Source: Kribbella rubisoli
GTDB lineage: Bacteria; Actinomycetota; Actinomycetes; Propionibacteriales; Kribbellaceae
Length of the DNA: 64,000 nucleotides
Direction: 5' to 3'
Assembly (NCBI RefSeq): GCF_004217145.1
Contig: NZ_SHKR01000013.1
Coordinates: 806,001 to 870,000 of the forward strand
Shown: piece by piece, positions 15,079 to 22,807 of the stretch
How the letters are laid out: each line of letters begins with the position of its first letter
How positions within the stretch are numbered: the stretch's first letter is position 1
The notes under the pieces: model-generated
What the model was told of the DNA's origin: nothing
Database searches by the model: none
Seen by the model: the letters and a program-made list of their open reading frames with translations, nothing else
Program-made: the position numbers and the translations under genes

Positions 15079-15768
15079 TCAGACTCCGGACGAGAGTCCA
15101 AACGCTTGTACTGCGCCGTTCACCTTCAGGGCACGCCCGCCTGGTATGTGACTTACCCAACCCTGCTGCAACGCATGCGAACACAGCGCCGCGCCGACCG
15201 CGCCGGCCAGATGCGGTCGCCGTTCGGTCACGTCCAAGCAGGATCTCAAGGCCGGGCGCCCGCGTCGTGCGTCGACCTTGACGCCGAGATTCTCCAACCA
15301 GGCTTGGCCTTCCGGCGTCAACGCGATCCCGTCCGACCAGTCGATCAGGCCACGCTCTGTCATCGCATCGGCCAGGGCGACGCCGAGTTTGCCCGCCAGG
15401 TGGTCATAGCACGTCCTAGCTCTGGCGAACGCGTCTCGCTTGCTGACTGCTGACAGGCTGTTCGCGACCTCGGCGCGTCGTGGTGCCAGCGCGGCGAGCC
15501 CTTCGAGCAACTCGGCCGTATCCGGTCCGGCGAGCTTCACGTAGCGGTGACGCCCCTGCCGTACCTCGGTCAGCAATCCGCCGCCCACGAGCAGGTTGAG
15601 ATGCTCACTGATCGTCGGCCGCGACACCTTGGCCAACTTCGCCAGCTCGGTCGCCGTCCACGCGCGCCCGTCGAGCAGCGCCAGGCAAACCGTCGCCCGC
15701 GTCCCGTCGGCAAGCATCCGCGCCCAGCCGGCCAGCTCCTCACCTTCGGCACTCATACCGCCCATCAT
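15079..15768 (-). CDS. ArsR/SmtB-type helix-turn-helix regulator with effector domain
   Basis: Residues about 10-85 form an ArsR winged helix (LADGTRATVCLALLDGRAWTATELAKLAKVSRPTISEHLNLLVGGGLLTEVRQGRHRYVKL). The remaining 130 residues are a second domain found in longer ArsR relatives (RTCYDHLAGKLGVALADAM), ending in GAALCSHALQQGWVS. No metal-binding cysteine pair is in the usual alpha3 site. ATG codons at 15768, 15765 and 15756 are possible; the outermost gives 229 residues. It is divergent from the flavin reductase gene with an inverted repeat between them, so it is probably that gene's regulator. Confidence 0.85.
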   Translation of the reverse strand: MMGGMSAEGEELAGWARMLADGTRATVCLALLDGRAWTATELAKLAKVSRPTISEHLNLLVGGGLLTEVRQGRHRYVKLAGPDTAELLEGLAALAPRRAEVANSLSAVSKRDAFARARTCYDHLAGKLGVALADAMTERGLIDWSDGIALTPEGQAWLENLGVKVDARRGRPALRSCLDVTERRPHLAGAVGAALCSHALQQGWVSHIPGGRALKVNGAVQAFGLSSGV

Positions 15769-15775
15769 GCCTTGG

Positions 15776-15817
15776 CGACAGTTAGGCGACCGCCGAATCA
15801 TCCGGTGCCTACTGTCG
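15776..15817. promoter_or_regulatory. Inverted repeat between ArsR and flavin reductase genes
   Basis: CGACAGTTAGGC (15776-15787) is mirrored by GCCTACTGTCG (15807-15817), identical apart from one extra T. It fills the short gap between the two divergent starts, as expected for an ArsR operator. Confidence 0.6.
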
Positions 15818-15823
15818 ATTCAC

Positions 15824-16435
15824 ATGACCCATCTGACCATCGAACCTTCCATCCTGTACGTCGGAACTCCGGTAGCCCTGCTCAGCACGGTCAACGAGGA
15901 CGGGACCGTGAACCTCGCGCCGATGTCGTCCGCGTGGGCGCTCGGCGATGTCGTGGTCCTTGGTGTCGGCATGACCGGTCAGACCGCGATCAACCTACGC
16001 TCTCGCCCGGACGTGGTCATCAACTTCCCGTCGCCTTCACAGTGGGAGGCCGTCGAGCGAATCGCCGGACTGACCGGTCGCGACCCGGTGCCGGAACACA
16101 AGCAGGCCCGCTTCCGCTTCGAACGCGAGAAGTTCGCCGCTGCTGGGCTCACCCCGGTCGCGTCAAAGCTCGTCGCGCCGCCTCGCGTCGCGGAATGCCC
16201 GATCCAGTTCGAGGCAACCGTCACCCAGGCCGAGCTAGATGCCAAGGGCAACTTCCTGATCGCCCAGGCCGAGGTACTACGAGTCCACGCCGACGAGACG
16301 GTCGTGGTGCCGGGGACATCGCACGTGGATCCTGCAGCTTGGTCTCCGCTCATCTACAACTTCCGCCACTACTTCGGCCTGGCAGAAGAACTGGGCGAGT
16401 CCTTCCGGACGGAGACTCCGCGGAAGCGCGCTTAG
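15824..16435 (+). CDS. Flavin reductase family protein (FMN-binding split barrel)
   Basis: The ATG at 15824 gives 203 residues. The N-terminal region YVGTPVALLSTVNEDGTVNLAPMSSAWALGDVVVLGVG (about 9-47) is the classic DIM6/NTAB flavin-reductase split-barrel opening that binds FMN. It is followed by NLRSRPDVVINFPS and a conserved C-terminal NFRHYFGL. The family includes NADH:FMN reductases partnering monooxygenases. No Shine-Dalgarno is seen, so the transcript may be leaderless and the start falls close to the ArsR operator. Confidence 0.85.
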   Translation: MTHLTIEPSILYVGTPVALLSTVNEDGTVNLAPMSSAWALGDVVVLGVGMTGQTAINLRSRPDVVINFPSPSQWEAVERIAGLTGRDPVPEHKQARFRFEREKFAAAGLTPVASKLVAPPRVAECPIQFEATVTQAELDAKGNFLIAQAEVLRVHADETVVVPGTSHVDPAAWSPLIYNFRHYFGLAEELGESFRTETPRKRA

Positions 16436-16440
16436 GCTGG

Positions 16441-17226
16441 TTACACCAGCCGTAGGCGGTCGATCTCTTCCTCGCTCAGGTGGACGTCGAGTGACGCGAG
16501 TACGTCGGGAAGGTCCTGGGCCGGCACGGTGCGCTCCGTCATGCCGCCGTCGGCGTGGTCGACGGTGAGTTTGTCGCCGATCAGCCGTCGTACGACGCCG
16601 TCGGCGACCCGCATCACCACCGGGCGGCCGGTGAACGGGGAGTTCGGGTGGGTGGAGACGTAGTGATGGTAGACCTCGTAGTCGATCGGTCGCACCGGCT
16701 CGTCGTTGGAGGCGTGTTGCGGCTCCCAGCCCTCCGCTGTCTTCTTAGACAGCGTCCACACATCGCCGTCGAGTGTCAGCCGATGATCCCACCCGGCCTG
16801 ATCGACCACGACACCGTCCTTCAGCGGAGTCGGATACAGCTGACCGGCCCCGAATCCGACATCAGCCAGGAACCACGACCCATCAACCCCGACCTTCAGC
16901 AGGGCGTGCGTACGCGGGCCTGCCTTGTGCGGTTGGACCCGGCCGACCCGCCGTACGACGTCGAACCCGAGCTGCTCGAGCGCCGCGCCGAACAACAGCG
17001 CGTGCTCGTAGCAGTACCCGCCGCGCTGCCGACCGACCAGCTTCGCCTGGATCGCGTCGAGTCCGATCCCGGGATGCGTCCCGAGGATCACGTCGATGTT
17101 CTCGAACGGAATCGCCAACACGTGCGCGCGATGCAGACTCCGCAACGCATCCGCCGACGGCGCTACCCGCGCGTGCCCGATCCGCGCGAGGTAGGCGTCC
17201 AGGTCAAGGCTCTCGATGTTCCACAT
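16441..17226 (-). CDS. nat: Arylamine N-acetyltransferase
   Basis: The 261-residue protein carries the full NAT catalytic triad: C72 in RGGYCYE, H107 in RTHALL and D122 in LADVGFG. The family uses acetyl-CoA (or other acyl-CoA) to acylate aryl amines and hydrazines; in mycobacteria it sits in sterol-catabolic contexts. The N-terminal PFENIDVILG and length match bacterial NATs. It is tail-to-tail with the flavin reductase and 18 bases downstream of a VOC gene on the same strand. Confidence 0.93.
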   Translation of the reverse strand: MWNIESLDLDAYLARIGHARVAPSADALRSLHRAHVLAIPFENIDVILGTHPGIGLDAIQAKLVGRQRGGYCYEHALLFGAALEQLGFDVVRRVGRVQPHKAGPRTHALLKVGVDGSWFLADVGFGAGQLYPTPLKDGVVVDQAGWDHRLTLDGDVWTLSKKTAEGWEPQHASNDEPVRPIDYEVYHHYVSTHPNSPFTGRPVVMRVADGVVRRLIGDKLTVDHADGGMTERTVPAQDLPDVLASLDVHLSEEEIDRLRLV

Positions 17227-17244
17227 GATCCCTAGCCCAACACT

Positions 17245-17646
17245 TCAAGCCTGCTTCAGGTCAAGCTCCGTGAAGAGCGTGAGCTGGATGCCGCCTGGTG
17301 TTTCGAGCCGGGCGTTGAGCGAGTTCCACGGCGTACGGGTGGGCTCCGCGATCACCGTCGCGCCGGCGTCGGCGAGCTTCTGCGTCGTCGCCGCGGCGTC
17401 CTCCACCTCGAACGCCACCCGGTACTTCCCAGCGACCCGCCGCCCGACCTCGACCGCGTCGATGAAGTCCGCCTGTCCGGGGTCCGCGATCTCGAGCGTG
17501 GCCCGCTCGACCTCGAGGATCGTCACCCGCCCGTCCTCCGAGGAGTACGACGCCCGCTCCGGCAGCCCGAGTACGTCGCGGTAGAACGCGACCGCCTCCT
17601 CGTAGTCGTCCGCCGTGACCACCAACCGCAGTTCCTTGACCGTCAT
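17245..17646 (-). CDS. VOC family (glyoxalase-like) protein
   Basis: The 133-residue protein has one VOC module pair: LRLVVTADDYEEAVAFYRDVLGLPE (residues 6-30) and YRVAFEVEDAAATTQKLADAGATVIAEPTRTPWNSLNARLETPGGIQLTLF. The pattern matches glyoxalase/bleomycin-resistance-like proteins that bind a divalent metal, but the substrate is unknown. It lies between the NTF2 protein gene and nat on the same strand. Confidence 0.85.
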   Translation of the reverse strand: MTVKELRLVVTADDYEEAVAFYRDVLGLPERASYSSEDGRVTILEVERATLEIADPGQADFIDAVEVGRRVAGKYRVAFEVEDAAATTQKLADAGATVIAEPTRTPWNSLNARLETPGGIQLTLFTELDLKQA

Positions 17647-17657
17647 GCCATCAGTAT

Positions 17658-18008
17658 CTATAACCGCGAGACCTGATAGTGCGAGATCAGCCAGCCATCA
17701 TCGGTCCGCCGAAGAATGACGAGCAGGTTGACCGGGAGCGTCGGCCGGTCGGTGAAGGTGAAGTCGACGGCCAGATACCCAAGCACCGTGTCGTCGGCGA
17801 GTTGGCGGGTTTCGAGCAGGTTGTACTGCGGCGACAGGCCGAGGGGCTGCGATTCGTAGTACTCCGCGACGGCGTCACGGCCCACGCCGTACGGATGCAG
17901 GCCTTGGAAGATCGCGTCCTTGGTGAAGAGCGCGGCAGCGCGTTGCGGATCGTGGTCGTCGATGGCTGACTTCCACTGCGCGAGGACGTCGTACAGGATG
18001 TTGTTCAT
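17658..18008 (-). CDS. NTF2/SnoaL-like protein
   Basis: The ATG at 18008 follows GAAGGAACTCAC, a good ribosome-binding site, and gives 116 residues. The cone-shaped NTF2-like fold is recognisable from AIDDHDPQRAAALFTKDAIFQGLHPYGVGRDAVAEYYES and the C-terminal WLISHYQVSRL. Such proteins (SnoaL, ketosteroid-isomerase-like, DUF4440) are small-molecule binders or isomerases. Its start overlaps the stop of the MFS gene by 4 bases, so the two are co-translated. Confidence 0.85.
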   Translation of the reverse strand: MNNILYDVLAQWKSAIDDHDPQRAAALFTKDAIFQGLHPYGVGRDAVAEYYESQPLGLSPQYNLLETRQLADDTVLGYLAVDFTFTDRPTLPVNLLVILRRTDDGWLISHYQVSRL

Positions 18009-19141
18009 GTGAGTTCCTTCGGTTGATGGCGGACCAGGAGCGCTGCGATCGCGGCGAGGGCCACGACCCCGGCGCTGACCAGGAGCGCCTGGTGGTATCC
18101 GTTGTGGAGCAGGGGTCCGACCGCCAGCGGCCCGATGATCTGGCCGAGGCTGTAGCCGGTGGTGAGGATGGCGACCGCGTGCGGCACGTCGAGTTCGGCG
18201 CCGATCGCGATCGCGAGGTTGGCGACGCCGAGGAACGTCGCGCCGAAGAGCGCGGCGGAGATCAGCGCGGCTGCGATCCCGTGGATGAACGTCGGCAACG
18301 CGATGCCGACTGCCTGCAGGAGCAGCGCGACCAGGAGGAGCGTCGATCGCGACCAGGAGCGGCTCAACCAGGCCCAGAGTGCGGTCGACGGCAGGGCGGC
18401 CAGGCCGACGATGATCCAGGCGCCGTTGCCGACAGCACCTGTTGCCGTTTCGTTGATCGCAGCAACGAGAAACGTGCCGGCGATGATGTAGCCGATGCCC
18501 TCCAAGGTGTAGCTGGCCAGGAGCGCGTTGAAGTGTCGCGATCTGGTGCCTCGCGCAACAGTTGTTGAGCTGGCCGACCCGGTGAGGTTCCAGGCCGGAA
18601 TTGTGCAGGCGACGGTAAGCAGGGCCGCGAGACACCACGCCGTACGCCAGTTGCCGCCAGCAAGTACTGCGCCTGACAGCGCGATGCCGGCGCCGACTCC
18701 GCCGAAAGTCCAGCCGACGTGGTGGCTGTGCAATCGGGGGAGTACGGCGCTGACCGCGATCACGAATACCAGCGCGCTCGCGATCCCCGCGATCAGCCGC
18801 AGTCCGATCCAGAGCGCTCCGCTCCGACCGAGCGGCATCAGGGCGAGCGTTGCGGCCAGGACGAGCATCGACAGGCGCAGCGCCCAGCGTGAGTGGATCA
18901 ACCGCGGTACGGCGATCGCCGCCAGCGCACCGGCCAGGTAGCCGGTGTAGTTGGCTGTCGCGAGCCTGGCGCCGAGATGCGGCGACAGGCCGACCTGTGC
19001 GTGCATCATCGGCAGGATCGGTGTGTACGCGAACCGGCCGATCCCCATCCCACCGGCCAACGCCGCCGCCCCTTGCCCGGCCAGCCGCCAAGCGGCGCGA
19101 CCACCCGCCAACCTCTCCGTGACCGCGACAGTAGTCGACAT
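18005..19141 (-). CDS. YbfB/YjiJ-family MFS transporter
   Basis: The 378-residue protein has about 12 hydrophobic segments and the YbfB/YjiJ hallmark GGMGIGRFAYTPILPMM in the first membrane helix (residues 30-46). Such proteins are presumed exporters of unknown substrates. The C-terminal half contains GYSLGQIIGPLAVGPLL, another family landmark. It is coupled to the NTF2-like gene and starts one base from the stop of the SDR gene upstream on the same strand, so SDR, MFS and NTF2 probably form one operon beginning at the LysR-controlled gap. Confidence 0.88.
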   Translation of the reverse strand: MSTTVAVTERLAGGRAAWRLAGQGAAALAGGMGIGRFAYTPILPMMHAQVGLSPHLGARLATANYTGYLAGALAAIAVPRLIHSRWALRLSMLVLAATLALMPLGRSGALWIGLRLIAGIASALVFVIAVSAVLPRLHSHHVGWTFGGVGAGIALSGAVLAGGNWRTAWCLAALLTVACTIPAWNLTGSASSTTVARGTRSRHFNALLASYTLEGIGYIIAGTFLVAAINETATGAVGNGAWIIVGLAALPSTALWAWLSRSWSRSTLLLVALLLQAVGIALPTFIHGIAAALISAALFGATFLGVANLAIAIGAELDVPHAVAILTTGYSLGQIIGPLAVGPLLHNGYHQALLVSAGVVALAAIAALLVRHQPKELT

Positions 19142-19142
19142 C

Positions 19143-19853
19143 TCAGTGGCCGGCCTGCTGCCCGCCGTCTACGTGCAGTACCTCACCGGTGACGAACTTC
19201 GCGCTCTCCAAGTAGGTGACCGCGTCGACGATCTCCTCGATCTCGCCCAGCCGGCCGACCGGGTGCAGGGCCGCGAGGAATTCGTGCGTCTCCTCCGGGT
19301 GCATCGGCGTACGGATGACGCCGGGCGCCACCGCGTTGAACCTGATCCCGCGCGCGGCGTACTCGGTCGCGAGCGACTTGGTGACCGAGTTCAGCCCGCC
19401 CTTGGTCAGCGACGCGAGCGCGGACGGGACCGTGCTGTACGCGTGCGATGCGAAGCTGGTGGTGATGTTGACGACATGGCCGCCGTCCTCGTTCTCCAGC
19501 ATGGCGGTGATCGCCGCGCGGGTGGTGTCGAAGAAGCCGCGCAGGTTGATCCCGTTGATCCGGTCGAAGTCTTCGTCGGTGTATTCGGTGAACGGCTTCG
19601 CGACGAAGATGCCCGCGTTGTTGACGAGCGTGTCGATCCGGCCGAAGGTGTCGAGGCCTTGCTCGATCACGCGCGCGCCGGCGCCCGGCTCGGCGATGTC
19701 GCAGGGGGCGGCCAGCACCAACGGGTCGTCGGAGCGCGTGATGGTCCGCGAGTTCGCGACGACGGCATAGCCGAGCTTGCGGTACGCCGTGACCAGGCCC
19801 GCCCCGATGCCCTGGGACGCTCCGGTGATCACGGCGACTTTCTGCTGGTTCAT
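19143..19853 (-). CDS. Short-chain dehydrogenase/reductase lacking the usual catalytic Tyr
   Basis: The ATG at 19853 follows GAGAAGGAG. The 236-residue protein has the cofactor motif TGASQGIGAG (residues 10-19), NNAG (about 90) and the C-terminal PGVIRTPM. The active-site segment reads SALASLTKGGLNSVTKSLA, so the position of Tyr in Y-x3-K is Ala while Lys is retained. A subgroup of SDRs shows the same ASLTKGG form, so it may be a true family trait with altered chemistry. It is divergent from a LysR gene and leads an operon with the MFS and NTF2 genes. Confidence 0.85.
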   Translation of the reverse strand: MNQQKVAVITGASQGIGAGLVTAYRKLGYAVVANSRTITRSDDPLVLAAPCDIAEPGAGARVIEQGLDTFGRIDTLVNNAGIFVAKPFTEYTDEDFDRINGINLRGFFDTTRAAITAMLENEDGGHVVNITTSFASHAYSTVPSALASLTKGGLNSVTKSLATEYAARGIRFNAVAPGVIRTPMHPEETHEFLAALHPVGRLGEIEEIVDAVTYLESAKFVTGEVLHVDGGQQAGH

Positions 19854-19881
19854 GGTTCTCCTTCTCGAGGTTGTTAATTCG

Positions 19882-19897
19882 ATGGTGGTCGAACCAT
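19882..19897. promoter_or_regulatory. Inverted repeat ATGGT-N6-ACCAT, probable LysR site
   Basis: ATGGT (19882-19886) and ACCAT (19893-19897) flank six bases, fitting the T-N11-A pattern of LysR operators. It lies between the divergent SDR and LysR genes. Confidence 0.6.
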
Positions 19898-19959
19898 GCG
19901 AGCTTTTCCACGACCGCTTTGCTCCCAGCTGGGAGGCTCGGCCTACTACGCTGTGGCAC

Positions 19960-20871
19960 GTGGAGCTGCGGCAGTTGCGGTACTTCGTGGCGGTCGCCGA
20001 GGAGCTGAACTTCGGGCGGGCCGCGGCCCGGTTGCACATCGCCGGCCCGTCGTTGTCGCAGCAGATCAAGTCCCTCGAGCGGGACCTCGGCGTGCGGTTG
20101 TTCGAGCGCGACCGCCGTACCGTGACGCTGACCGCCCACGGCGAAACCTTGCTGCCGCAGACGCGGGCGTTGCTCGAGCAGGCGGATGCGTTGCGACGTA
20201 CGGCCCGGGGATTCGCGGCGAGCGAGCCGGTGCGGTTGGGGTACGTGAGCTGGCGGCCGCCGGATCTGGCCGAGCGTGTGTCCGGGGTTGCACAGCTGCT
20301 GGTCGACACCTGGGTGATGCCGTCGCACACGCAGGCGGCGCGGGTCGCGGACGGGAGCATCGACCTCGCGATCTGCTGGGTTCGTGCGACCGACCTGGCC
20401 GAGCAGGAACTGTCCGGCCGGCTGCTCGGGGCGGATCGGCTGTTTGCGGTCTCAGCCGGCGACGAGACGCCAGTCCGGGCGCGGGACACGGTCGTGCTGG
20501 TCGACGCGGACACCGAGGCGTGGGCTTCGTGGAACATCTACGCGGTCGAGTTCGCCCGCGCGACCGGCGCCGCGGTCGAGCGGATCGAGGATCACGGGAT
20601 CACGGGTCCGGGGTTCTTCGATCACGTACGGCGGTTGGGCCGGCCGATCGTCAGCTCGCCGAAACGGGATGCGACGCCGTTGCCGCGGGGCTTCGTCCGC
20701 AGACCGGTGATCGATCCGGTTCCGGTGTGGACCTGGGCGCTGGTGGCGCGGCAGGACGAATCGCGTCCCGCCGTACTCGCGGCTGTTGATGTACTGACCC
20801 GGGATGTGAAGGTCGACTTCGACCCGGCGACGTCCTGGTTACCTGCGGACGACCCGTTTCACCAGGCCTGA
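19960..20871 (+). CDS. LysR family transcriptional regulator
   Basis: The GTG at 19960 gives the canonical opening VELRQLRYFVAVAEELNFGRAAARLHIAGPSLSQQIKSLERDLGVRLFERD (residues 1-52), the LysR winged helix. The 303-residue length is typical, with a periplasmic-binding-like effector domain after residue 90. It probably controls the divergent SDR-MFS-NTF2 operon through the site at 19882-19897. Its tail overlaps the convergent GntR gene by 13 bp. Confidence 0.9.
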   Translation: MELRQLRYFVAVAEELNFGRAAARLHIAGPSLSQQIKSLERDLGVRLFERDRRTVTLTAHGETLLPQTRALLEQADALRRTARGFAASEPVRLGYVSWRPPDLAERVSGVAQLLVDTWVMPSHTQAARVADGSIDLAICWVRATDLAEQELSGRLLGADRLFAVSAGDETPVRARDTVVLVDADTEAWASWNIYAVEFARATGAAVERIEDHGITGPGFFDHVRRLGRPIVSSPKRDATPLPRGFVRRPVIDPVPVWTWALVARQDESRPAVLAAVDVLTRDVKVDFDPATSWLPADDPFHQA

Positions 20872-21638
20872 GAAAGGGCCGTGGTGCTCGGCGTCAGGCG
20901 GTAGCCGGCGTTGGCGGAGAACTCTGCGGACAGGGCGAATCGGTCGCCGCGGACGAGGGTGTGACGCCACTCGACCGGACGGTTCTGCGCGGTGCCTTGG
21001 CGGACGATCGAGAAGACCGCTGCGTCCGCGGGGCAGTGCAGGAGCGCTCGCTCGGACGGGCTCGGGTTCACGGCGCGGATGTCTTCGCGGCCGTGGTCCA
21101 GGTTGATGCCGGTGCGGGTGGAGAGCTCGTTGTACAGGCTGGTGTGGGTGAAGTCGGCGTCGAGCAGCGGTTCCGCGAGGGTCGCGGGGAGCCAGACGCG
21201 GTCGAGTGCGAGCGGCTCGTCACCGGCGTACCGGAGGCGCTCGAGGTAGAGCAGCGGAGTGGATCCGTCGAGGTTGAGGCGGGCGGCGATCACGCCGTCG
21301 GCGCGGACATCGAGCGCGCGGACGGCGCTGCGCTGCGGGAGGCCGGACTCCTCGACCGAGGAGAACAGACTGTAGAGCGCGCCCATCGGCTGCCGGATCT
21401 CCGGCGCGGTCGCGACCCGCGGCTGGCGTCCGCGCTCGGCGATGATCAGCCCGTCGGTCCGGAGCTGACCGAGGGACTGGCGAACGGTGTGCCGGCTGAC
21501 CTCGTACTCGTCGACCAGCGCGAGCTCTCCGGGGAAGGCGTCATCGAACTCGCCTGAGCGCAGCCGCCGGACCAGATCCTCCTGCAGCTGCTTCCACAGC
21601 GGCCCGCCGCCGGCACGGTCCAGCCTGCCCACGCTCAT
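20859..21638 (-). CDS. GntR/HutC family transcriptional regulator
   Basis: The ATG at 21638 follows GGAAGGAACGG and is preferred over 21671. The 259-residue protein has a GntR winged helix (LWKQLQEDLVRRLRSGEFDDAFPGELALVDEYEVSRHTVRQSLGQLRTDGLI, about 14-68) and a UTRA ligand-binding domain (LLYLERLRYAGDEPLALDRVWLP onward). It is divergent from the YeiH exporter gene, with an operator-like repeat between them, so it probably represses that gene. Confidence 0.9.
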   Translation of the reverse strand: MSVGRLDRAGGGPLWKQLQEDLVRRLRSGEFDDAFPGELALVDEYEVSRHTVRQSLGQLRTDGLIIAERGRQPRVATAPEIRQPMGALYSLFSSVEESGLPQRSAVRALDVRADGVIAARLNLDGSTPLLYLERLRYAGDEPLALDRVWLPATLAEPLLDADFTHTSLYNELSTRTGINLDHGREDIRAVNPSPSERALLHCPADAAVFSIVRQGTAQNRPVEWRHTLVRGDRFALSAEFSANAGYRLTPSTTALSQAW

Positions 21639-21681
21639 CCGTTCCTTCCGGGTTGCTAAATGTCCGGTCATCTCCTACCGT

Positions 21682-21697
21682 AAATGTGCGTACATTT
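21682..21697. promoter_or_regulatory. Inverted repeat AAATGT-GCGT-ACATTT, probable GntR operator
   Basis: Perfect 6-bp arms (21682-21687 and 21692-21697) lie between the divergent GntR and YeiH genes. A further AAATGT is at 21657-21662. The core TGT-ACA matches typical GntR half-sites. Confidence 0.65.
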
Positions 21698-21718
21698 CGG
21701 CGGGAAGGACCGGGCTCA

Positions 21719-22807
21719 GTGGTGCACCTTGAGGTTAGGCCACGGCACACCACTACTACTGCTCCGAAGCCGCCGTCCCGGATGCCAGGCCTGGCAGCTG
21801 TCCTGGTGATCACCGCAGCGGCGGTCCCGCTCGGGCGGCTGGTGCCTGTCGTGGGCGGTCCGGTGTTCGGGATCGTGCTGGGTGTGATCGCCGGACTGTT
21901 CATCCGGCCGCTCCGCAGCGAGGCCTGCCGCCCGGGGTACGACTTCGCCTCGAAGACACTGCTCCAGCTGTCGATCGTCGTACTGGGAACTGGTCTGTCG
22001 CTCCAGCAGGTCGCCCGCGTCGGCGCCTCGTCGCTGCCGGTCATGCTCGGGACGCTCGCGCTCGCTCTTGGCGGAGCGTGGTTCTTCGGCCGGCTGCTCG
22101 GCGTACGCGGAGACACTCAGACCCTGATCGGCGTCGGTACGGCGATCTGCGGCGGATCGGCGATCGCCGCCGCGACGGCCGCGATCGGCGCTCGGCGTTC
22201 GTCGGTCGCCTATGCGATGGCGACGATCTTCACCTTCAACATCGTCGCCGTACTGACGTTCCCCCCGCTCGGCCATCTGCTCGGCATGAGCTCGGAGTCC
22301 TTCGGGCTCTGGGCGGGTACTGCGGTCAACGACACGTCGTCCGTCGTCGCGGCCGGGTACGCGTACAGCCAGGCCGCCGGCGACCAGGCGATCGTGGTGA
22401 AGCTGACCCGTTCGCTGACCCTGATCCCGATCGTGCTGACGCTCGTCGCGCTGAAGATCCGGCGCGAGAACCGCGCGGCCCGTGCGCTCGACGCCGCGGG
22501 GGAGGGCTTGTACGACGGCGCCACGACGTCGATTCGTAAGCCGCTGCCGTGGCGCAAGCTCGTCCCGCTGTTCCTGATCGGGTTCATCGCCGCCGCGGGC
22601 CTGCGCTCCGCGGGCGTCGTACCCGAGTCCTGGCTGCCGACCCTCACGATCATCGGCAGCACTCTCATCACCGCCGCACTCACTGCGATCGGCCTGTCGC
22701 TGCGGCCGCGCGAGCTGCGCGACGCAGGACCCAGGCCGCTCCTGCTCGGAGCGATCCTCTGGGTCCTGGTCGCGCTCGGCAGCCTCGGACTTCAGTCTTT
22801 CTCATAG
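21719..22807 (+). CDS. YeiH family putative sulfate exporter
   Basis: The GTG at 21719 has GAAGGA upstream and gives 362 residues. Nine or ten hydrophobic segments are seen. The UPF0324/YeiH landmarks are LLQLSIVVLGTGLSLQQV, GVGTAICGGSAIAAATAAI (about residue 137-155) and GLWAGTAVNDTSSVVAAGYAYS. Family members are proposed sulfate or organic-sulfonate exporters; the substrate is not proven. Its 3' end overlaps the convergent GH2 gene by 16 bp. Confidence 0.9.
   Translation: MVHLEVRPRHTTTTAPKPPSRMPGLAAVLVITAAAVPLGRLVPVVGGPVFGIVLGVIAGLFIRPLRSEACRPGYDFASKTLLQLSIVVLGTGLSLQQVARVGASSLPVMLGTLALALGGAWFFGRLLGVRGDTQTLIGVGTAICGGSAIAAATAAIGARRSSVAYAMATIFTFNIVAVLTFPPLGHLLGMSSESFGLWAGTAVNDTSSVVAAGYAYSQAAGDQAIVVKLTRSLTLIPIVLTLVALKIRRENRAARALDAAGEGLYDGATTSIRKPLPWRKLVPLFLIGFIAAAGLRSAGVVPESWLPTLTIIGSTLITAALTAIGLSLRPRELRDAGPRPLLLGAILWVLVALGSLGLQSFS

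Noticed and set aside
18009..19091. Long minus-strand frame fused ahead of the NTF2-like protein
   Set aside because: It is an out-of-frame reading of the MFS gene; the NTF2-like protein has its own ribosome-binding site at 18008.
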